NCBI GenBank assembly: GCA_022707725.1
Contig: JAKJAB010000133.1
Location: 1 to 8,614 of the forward strand
Length of the DNA stretch: 8,614 nucleotides
Direction: 5' to 3'
From: Chloroflexota bacterium
GTDB lineage: Bacteria > Chloroflexota > Anaerolineae > B4-G1 > SLSP01
Shown one piece after another: positions 4,985-8,614 of this stretch. How positions within the stretch are numbered: position 1 is the stretch's first letter; each line of letters begins with the position of its first letter. The notes below the pieces were generated by a model. It was given only the letters and a program-made list of their open reading frames with translations, made no database searches and was not told the DNA's origin. The translations under genes and the position numbers were made by a program.

Positions 4985-6178
4985 CTACGGCAAAAACGCG
5001 CCAAAAACTTGATTCCCCAACAATCGCCCCTGTGGACTGAGCCGCAAGCAGTCCTCGTCCCACGATACTAATCCTGTCTCTGTCAGGCGCGCGATCGTCG
5101 CGCCGTAGACCTCGGCAAGACCCATGCCAAACCGCGCGCGGAAATTTGTCTCAGTCACACCCTCGGCCAAACGCAGGCTCATCATCAGCATCTCCGCACG
5201 CGCCAACGCCGGCAGGATGACTTCCGCATCCACTTCCGGCCACTGCCCGGTCTGGCTTGTCTCGATATAATCCACAGGATGGCGCATATTGCTCCAGCGC
5301 CGTCCATCCAACCAGGAATAAGCGCCTGCACCCAAACCCAGCCATGGCTGAGTGCGCCAGTAGACAAGATTGTGCCGGCTTATCCACGGCCCAATCCCTT
5401 CGGCGCGGTCACCGGGTGGCCTTTCCCATACCGCTTCAGCAGGATGAAGACCACGCGCCCAGTTCGAGATTTCGTACTGCCAGAATCCCGCCGCGCACAA
5501 AGCCTCCGACGCCCACTCGTACATGTCGGCGGTGAGGTCCGGGTCTGGCACAGGCAGTTTGTCTACCTCGATCTCGCGCTCCAGCGGGGTCTCTGGCTCC
5601 ACCGTGAGGGCGTAAAGCGAGAGGTGCTCCGGCTCAAGCGCCAGGGCGCGCTCAAGTGTTGTCCGCCAATGAACGAGCGTTTGTCCGGGGAGGCCATATA
5701 TCAGGTCGAGGTTAAGGTTGTCGAAGCCCGCCTGCCGCGCCGCCCCGACCGCACCCACGGCCTCATTCCACGTGTGGATGCGACCGAGTATCCGCAGTTC
5801 CTCATCGTGCGCCGACTGGACGCCCAGGCTGAGACGGTTGACCCCGGCTCCCCGTAACGCCGCTAGAGATGCGGCATTGATCGTGCCAGGGTTGGCTTCC
5901 AGGGTAATTTCGGCATCTTGGGAAAGCGCGAGATGCCGCCGGGCATCAGCGATAAGCGTATGCACCATTTCCGGTTTTAACAGCGAAGGGGTGCCGCCGC
6001 CGAAATAAAGCGTCGCCGCAGCAATCTGGGGATAGCATGCCGCCCGCGCGCGGAGTTCACGGCGCAGCGCCTCGACGTAATCTGTCCGCAGCGCCAACAA
6101 ACCGCTGTAGGTGTTGAAATCACAATAAGCACAGCGTTGCAGGCAAAAGGGGACGTGGACGTAAAGCGCAGTTTGCAC
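4985..6178 (-). CDS. hemW: Radical SAM heme chaperone HemW-like protein
   Basis: The 397-residue protein has the radical SAM cluster motif CxxxCxxC at Cys12, Cys16 and Cys19 (FCLQRCAYCDF), followed by GGGTPSLL (60-67), EANPG (94-98), NRLSLGVQS (114-122), LGRIH (131-135) and IYGLPGQT (160-167). This order and the CAYCDF form fit HemW (formerly annotated as oxygen-independent coproporphyrinogen oxidase-like) rather than HemN. HemW binds heme and S-adenosylmethionine and delivers heme to apoproteins. A stretch of about 24 residues (243-266) between YEISNWAR and SRHNLVYW is longer than the few residues usual there. The start is GTG at 6178, 5 bp after the ABC ATPase stop and without a strong ribosome binding site, suggesting translational coupling. 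Cytosolic; no signal peptide. Confidence 0.9.
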   Translation of the reverse strand: MQTALYVHVPFCLQRCAYCDFNTYSGLLALRTDYVEALRRELRARAACYPQIAAATLYFGGGTPSLLKPEMVHTLIADARRHLALSQDAEITLEANPGTINAASLAALRGAGVNRLSLGVQSAHDEELRILGRIHTWNEAVGAVGAARQAGFDNLNLDLIYGLPGQTLVHWRTTLERALALEPEHLSLYALTVEPETPLEREIEVDKLPVPDPDLTADMYEWASEALCAAGFWQYEISNWARGLHPAEAVWERPPGDRAEGIGPWISRHNLVYWRTQPWLGLGAGAYSWLDGRRWSNMRHPVDYIETSQTGQWPEVDAEVILPALARAEMLMMSLRLAEGVTETNFRARFGMGLAEVYGATIARLTETGLVSWDEDCLRLSPQGRLLGNQVFGAFLP

Positions 6179-6183
6179 GGCTC

Positions 6184-7146
6184 TTACGTGACAACCCCTT
6201 GCGTGAGGCTCAGGAACAAGCTTTCAAGGGTGTCCTGCTCTTCGGCGTAGGCCAGTACAGGAAATCCCGCGGTCACGAGTTCAGCCAGCAACTGCACAAC
6301 GACTTCCTCGCCACCCGACAGCGTGCTCCAGAGTGCCGGCGGCTCGCTGTTGCGATTCCCTGGCGGAACCACTTCAACGCTAAGCACCTGTGGATGACCG
6401 ACAAGCCACGCCTGCGCGTCGTCCGCCGGACCGTGAAACACCACGCGCACGCGCCGATGTGGGCGCAGCCGAGAGCGAATCTCATCCACGGTACCCGAAG
6501 CGACCAGATGTCCCTGCTCGACGATACCGGCATGCGTGGCGACATCGTCCAGCTCACGCAGCACATGCGACGAGAGGAAGATCGTCTTGCCCATCTCCTG
6601 GAGCGCGCGGAAGATTTCGCGCAGTTCGACGCGCGCCCGTGGATCGAGACCGGCTGCCGGTTCGTCGGCGACGATCAGCGCCGGATCGTGCACCAGCGCG
6701 CGCGCCACGCCGAGCCGCTGCCGCATTCCCCGTGAGAGCGTCTGCACGGCGTCGTCGCGGCGATGCGCCAGCCCGACCAGTTCCAGCAGATCAGCCACCA
6801 TCGACGCGCGCTTTTCAGGGGCCACGCCGTAGCATCCGGCGAAGAATTCTAGATATTCGCGCGCCAACATCTCGCCGTACAGGCCAAATTCATCCGGGAT
6901 AAAGCCGATCAACCGGCGCACATCCTGCCGCTCGGTATCCATCCGGTAGCCGCCTACACGCACAATGCCACTATCGGGTCGCAATAGCGTCGCAATAATG
7001 CGGATGGTCGTCGTTTTGCCCGCGCCGTTCGGCCCGACAAAGGCATAGATAGCTCCCTCCTCCACAGCGAAGGTGAGATGATCGACCGCGGGTTGTCTAC
7101 CCTTGCGGTAGGTTTTGCACAAGTCTTGCACATCCAGGATTGCCAT
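6184..7146 (-). CDS. ABC transporter ATP-binding protein (CcmA/NatA-type exporter ATPase)
   Basis: The 320-residue protein has a full nucleotide-binding domain: Walker A GPNGAGKTT (38-46), signature LSRGMRQRL (137-145), Walker B ALIVADEP (156-163), D-loop AGLDP (165-169) and switch His194 (SSH). The Q-loop region IGFIPDEFGLYGE lacks the usual Gln, as in many ABC-2 exporter ATPases. Residues 220-320 form a C-terminal extension typical of this class. It would energise export by an ABC-2 permease, but no permease gene adjoins it; the next gene is hemW, 5 bp downstream on the same strand. Substrate is unknown. The ATG at 7146 is preferred to one 12 codons upstream because a good promoter ends seven bases before it and MAILDVQDLCKTY is the normal family start. 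Confidence 0.92.
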   Translation of the reverse strand: MAILDVQDLCKTYRKGRQPAVDHLTFAVEEGAIYAFVGPNGAGKTTTIRIIATLLRPDSGIVRVGGYRMDTERQDVRRLIGFIPDEFGLYGEMLAREYLEFFAGCYGVAPEKRASMVADLLELVGLAHRRDDAVQTLSRGMRQRLGVARALVHDPALIVADEPAAGLDPRARVELREIFRALQEMGKTIFLSSHVLRELDDVATHAGIVEQGHLVASGTVDEIRSRLRPHRRVRVVFHGPADDAQAWLVGHPQVLSVEVVPPGNRNSEPPALWSTLSGGEEVVVQLLAELVTAGFPVLAYAEEQDTLESLFLSLTQGVVT

Positions 7147-7153
7147 GGCGTCT

Positions 7154-7182
7154 AGTATAACTGGAAATGAAGGGAATGCCAA
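7154..7182 (-). promoter_or_regulatory. Predicted leaderless promoter of the ABC ATPase gene
   Basis: Minus-strand TTGGCA (7182-7177) and TATACT (7159-7154) have a 17-bp spacer, and seven bases separate the -10 from the ATG at 7146. Transcription would begin at the A of the start codon. No Shine-Dalgarno sequence precedes that ATG. Confidence 0.55.
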
Positions 7183-7187
7183 CGCAC

Positions 7188-7217
7188 AAGGCCCTGACGA
7201 ATTATCGTCAGGGCCTT
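7188..7217 (-). other. Perfect 13-bp hairpin between SDR and ABC ATPase genes
   Basis: AAGGCCCTGACGA (7188-7200) and TCGTCAGGGCCTT (7205-7217) pair perfectly around a four-base loop. On the minus strand it is followed by GTGCGTTGGC, a poor T-tract, and on the plus strand by CAGTTCACC. It may end the SDR transcript or a separate short RNA from the 7354-7381 promoter, or shield the region upstream of the ABC ATPase promoter. The remainder of 7218-7335 holds only weaker dyads (CAGCCGGCTG at 7230-7239) and no gene I can support. Confidence 0.7.
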
Positions 7218-7335
7218 CAGTTCACCACACAGCCGGCTGCGGAGGTCACTCCACATTGTTTTGGGATTAGGTGATGACGAACGGGTCGTTCACACCTCTG
7301 TGTCAAGTATTTTGGGCGCCCCACATACGGTTATG

Positions 7336-7355
7336 ATTAGAACTTATGTTCTAAT
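7336..7355. promoter_or_regulatory. GAAC-N4-GTTC palindrome at a promoter start site (possible operator)
   Basis: ATTAGAAC (7336-7343) and GTTCTAAT (7348-7355) are perfect inverted 8-bp arms around TTAT. It overlaps the -10 box at 7354-7359 by two bases and covers the expected start point, a classic repressor position. The GAAC-N4-GTTC core resembles the SOS box bound by Gram-positive-type LexA, but the central TTAT does not fit that consensus fully. TTAG...CTAA arms would also suit a MarR- or TetR-family regulator. Confidence 0.55.
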
Positions 7356-7381
7356 TTTAGCAGGGAATGGGGTTTTGTCAA
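7354..7381 (-). promoter_or_regulatory. Predicted sigma-70 promoter in the SDR-ABC ATPase gap
   Basis: Minus-strand TTGACA (7381-7376) and TAAAAT (7359-7354) are 16 bp apart. The -35 overlaps the SDR stop codon (7380-7378). The predicted start near 7347 is about 200 nt before the ABC ATPase ATG and about 130 nt before the 13-bp hairpin. Confidence 0.6.
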
Positions 7382-8241
7382 CCCTGTAGATTGGTATATT
7401 TTGCGCTTGCATCCCACAAGCGGCTGGCGACCGCCATATCATAGGAAGCCGGGGAGGACTGCACAGCCTTGCACTTCACGAAGTATTTTCCGGTCACGCC
7501 CTCCACCTCCGACGAAGTCGCCAGGTAGATGCCGGTCTGCGCGCCTTGCTCCGGGCCGATGAAAAACGGGCGAAACAGACGCACGATCAAGCCCATGATC
7601 CCACCCCCCTTCATTGCAAAGTTTGTCGCTACGATGCCGGGGTGAAGCGCGTTCGCGGTCACGCCAGTGCCTTCCAACCGCCGCGCCAGTTCATAAGTGA
7701 AGAGCACAATGGCAAGTTTGGAGTGCGCGTAAGCCGACAATCCCATATAGTTTGTCCGGCTCTCCAAATCGTCGAAATTGATCTGCGCTCTGGCGTGCGA
7801 GCGAGAGGACGTGTTGATGATCCGAGCCGGGGCGCTGGCCTTAAGCGTGTCAAGCAGCAGGTTCGTCAGCAGGAAGTAGCCCAGATGGTTGAGAGCGAAC
7901 GTCATCTCGATCCCGTCGACACTCTCCTGCCGCTCGCCAAACATAGCGCCGGCATTATTGACCAGCACATCCAAGCGCCGATACCGACTCGTGAACTGCT
8001 GCACTAGCTGATGAATCTCTCTCTGTGAAGAGAGATCTACTCTCATAAACTCGAGTGCGGTATTGCCCGTCTGTCGCTTTATCTGGTCGATGACGATGAC
8101 GCCCTTTGTTGCGCTGCGATCCAGCAGGACTACCGTCGCACCGCGTTGCGCCAACGTTTGCGCCGTCACCGCGCCAATACCGGAAGCAGCACCGGTGACC
8201 ATACAGACTTTGCCAAGCATAGGTTTGTCAGAAGATGTCAA
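7378..8241 (-). CDS. Short-chain dehydrogenase/reductase, retinol-dehydrogenase-like
   Basis: The 287-residue protein is a classical Rossmann SDR: cofactor motif TGAASGIG (16-23), NNAG (95-98), structural Asn118 (ALNHLG), catalytic Ser145 or its neighbour (NTSSRSHA), and Tyr171/Lys175 (YAHSK), followed by HPGIVATN (200-207). The FDDLESRTNYMGLSAYAHSKLA and ELARRLEGTGVTANALHPG stretches closely resemble RDH11/12-type enzymes, which oxidise or reduce alcohols and carbonyls. The residue after the second beta strand is Asp41 (LLDRS), which favours NAD(H), although Arg42 leaves NADP(H) possible. The natural substrate is unknown; animal family names should not be transferred as function. The start is TTG at 8241, with GGGGAG eight bases upstream; an ATG at 8220 lacks a ribosome binding site at a usable distance. 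It has a promoter of its own. Confidence 0.9.
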   Translation of the reverse strand: MTSSDKPMLGKVCMVTGAASGIGAVTAQTLAQRGATVVLLDRSATKGVIVIDQIKRQTGNTALEFMRVDLSSQREIHQLVQQFTSRYRRLDVLVNNAGAMFGERQESVDGIEMTFALNHLGYFLLTNLLLDTLKASAPARIINTSSRSHARAQINFDDLESRTNYMGLSAYAHSKLAIVLFTYELARRLEGTGVTANALHPGIVATNFAMKGGGIMGLIVRLFRPFFIGPEQGAQTGIYLATSSEVEGVTGKYFVKCKAVQSSPASYDMAVASRLWDASAKYTNLQG

Positions 8242-8270
8242 TCGTAAGTCTCCCCGGATGAATTGGATAC

Positions 8271-8299
8271 ATTATAGCAGATGGGGTTGCTTCGCACAA
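8271..8299 (-). promoter_or_regulatory. Predicted promoter of the SDR gene
   Basis: A perfect minus-strand TATAAT (8276-8271) follows a weak -35 TTGTGC (8299-8294) at 17 bp. The predicted start near 8264 leaves a leader of about 23 nt that contains the GGGGAG ribosome binding site. Confidence 0.5.
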
Positions 8300-8345
8300 C
8301 CGGCTTCACTTTTCCAGAGAAGTAACGTTTCATGACAGTCACTTC

Positions 8346-8614
8346 CTATTGGTCTCCAAGGGAACGCACCTCAACGCGGATCTGGGTAAACCCTAGCGAA
8401 CGCAAAAAATTCTCCAGATAGATGACGCCGGTTTCTTCAGCCTTGTCGAGAATGTCCCGCTCTAGCGCCCAACTCACCAACTGTTTCTCGGCCAGACGGC
8501 GCGCGGTGGTCTCAAGTTCCGGATCGGGACGGCGCAACAGTCCCGTCTCACGCTCGTAGACGAACGTCTTTTCGTTGTCGATGCGACTGTAAAGAATCTC
8601 CGGCGGTGGCAGGA
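8346..8614 (-). CDS. C-terminal fragment of a DUF4230-like protein
   Basis: An open minus-strand frame runs from the window edge to TAG at 8346, giving 88 complete codons; the start lies outside. It begins LPPPEILYSRIDNEKTFVYE and continues with a Gly-Leu-Leu-Arg turn, an Ala/Glu-rich helical part (RRLAEKQLVSWALERDILDKAEET) and ends FLRSLGFTQIRVEVRSLGDQ. The LPPPEIL...IDNEKTFVYERETGLL opening and the lone helical segment ending in a GF-x-x-V strand resemble the C-terminal half of DUF4230 proteins, which are usually membrane-anchored and of unknown function. The match is from memory of the family pattern and is moderate. The frame was extended through a TTG (8537) that could otherwise be taken as a start, but coding character continues upstream to the edge. 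Confidence 0.7.
   Translation of the reverse strand, partial: LPPPEILYSRIDNEKTFVYERETGLLRRPDPELETTARRLAEKQLVSWALERDILDKAEETGVIYLENFLRSLGFTQIRVEVRSLGDQ

Noticed and set aside
7301..7306. Minus-strand TTGACA as a promoter for the ABC ATPase
   Set aside because: The region 16-18 bp downstream (CGTTCG) has no resemblance to a -10 box.
8312..8345. Terminator after the DUF4230-like gene
   Set aside because: A stem GAAGTGAC/GTTACTTC with one G-U pair can form, but no T-tract follows on the minus strand, so support is too weak for a feature.

Overview
The window (8614 bp) reads as an ordinary bacterial chromosome segment of mixed housekeeping and accessory genes. No mobile element, CRISPR array, rRNA or tRNA gene is visible. 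Gene content points to Chloroflexota, most likely an Anaerolineae-like lineage: a long Ctc/TL5-type L25, an EF-G paralogue of the DTPGY type, a LivK-type lipoprotein, and short intergenic regions with sigma-70 promoters. This taxonomic guess is inference; no marker gene fixes it.

Layout. 1-668 (-): N-terminal 222 codons of a LivK-type branched-chain amino acid/amide-binding lipoprotein. Its long leader carries a candidate 18-codon leader peptide (716-772). 841-900: divergent promoters whose -35 boxes lie 2 bp apart. 941-1324 (+): small four-helix membrane protein of unknown function. 1438-2082 (+): ribosomal protein L25/Ctc (rplY), preceded by its own promoter and a leader hairpin. 2107-2177: convergent intrinsic terminators. 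2199-4262 (-): EF-G-like translational GTPase, also with its own promoter and a leader hairpin. 4553-4930 (+): stand-alone receiver domain with Glu at the phosphoacceptor position. 4985-6178 and 6184-7146 (-): hemW and an ABC transporter ATPase, 5 bp apart, probably one transcript. 7147-7377: a 231-bp gap with a strong promoter, a GAAC-N4-GTTC palindrome and a perfect 13-bp hairpin. 7378-8241 (-): retinol-dehydrogenase-like SDR. 8346-8614 (-): C-terminus of a DUF4230-like protein.

How it works together. No single pathway links the genes. The translation pair (L25 and the EF-G paralogue) face each other, and both show promoter, then a GC-rich hairpin with a U-rich tail, then a ribosome binding site. 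This suggests a shared kind of leader control. The receiver and the ABC ATPase both look leaderless: TATACT ends exactly 7 nt before their ATG. The most distinctive features are regulatory: the Val-Leu-Arg-Met-Lys repeat leader peptide ahead of livK, the possible RNA at about 7188-7347, and the two terminator-like leaders.

Promoters were found by eye as TTGACx-16-TAxAAT patterns. Five of the seven listed here use a 16-bp spacer with a near-consensus -35, a sixth (the receiver gene) pairs the same 16-bp spacer with only a weak -35, and all are predictions.
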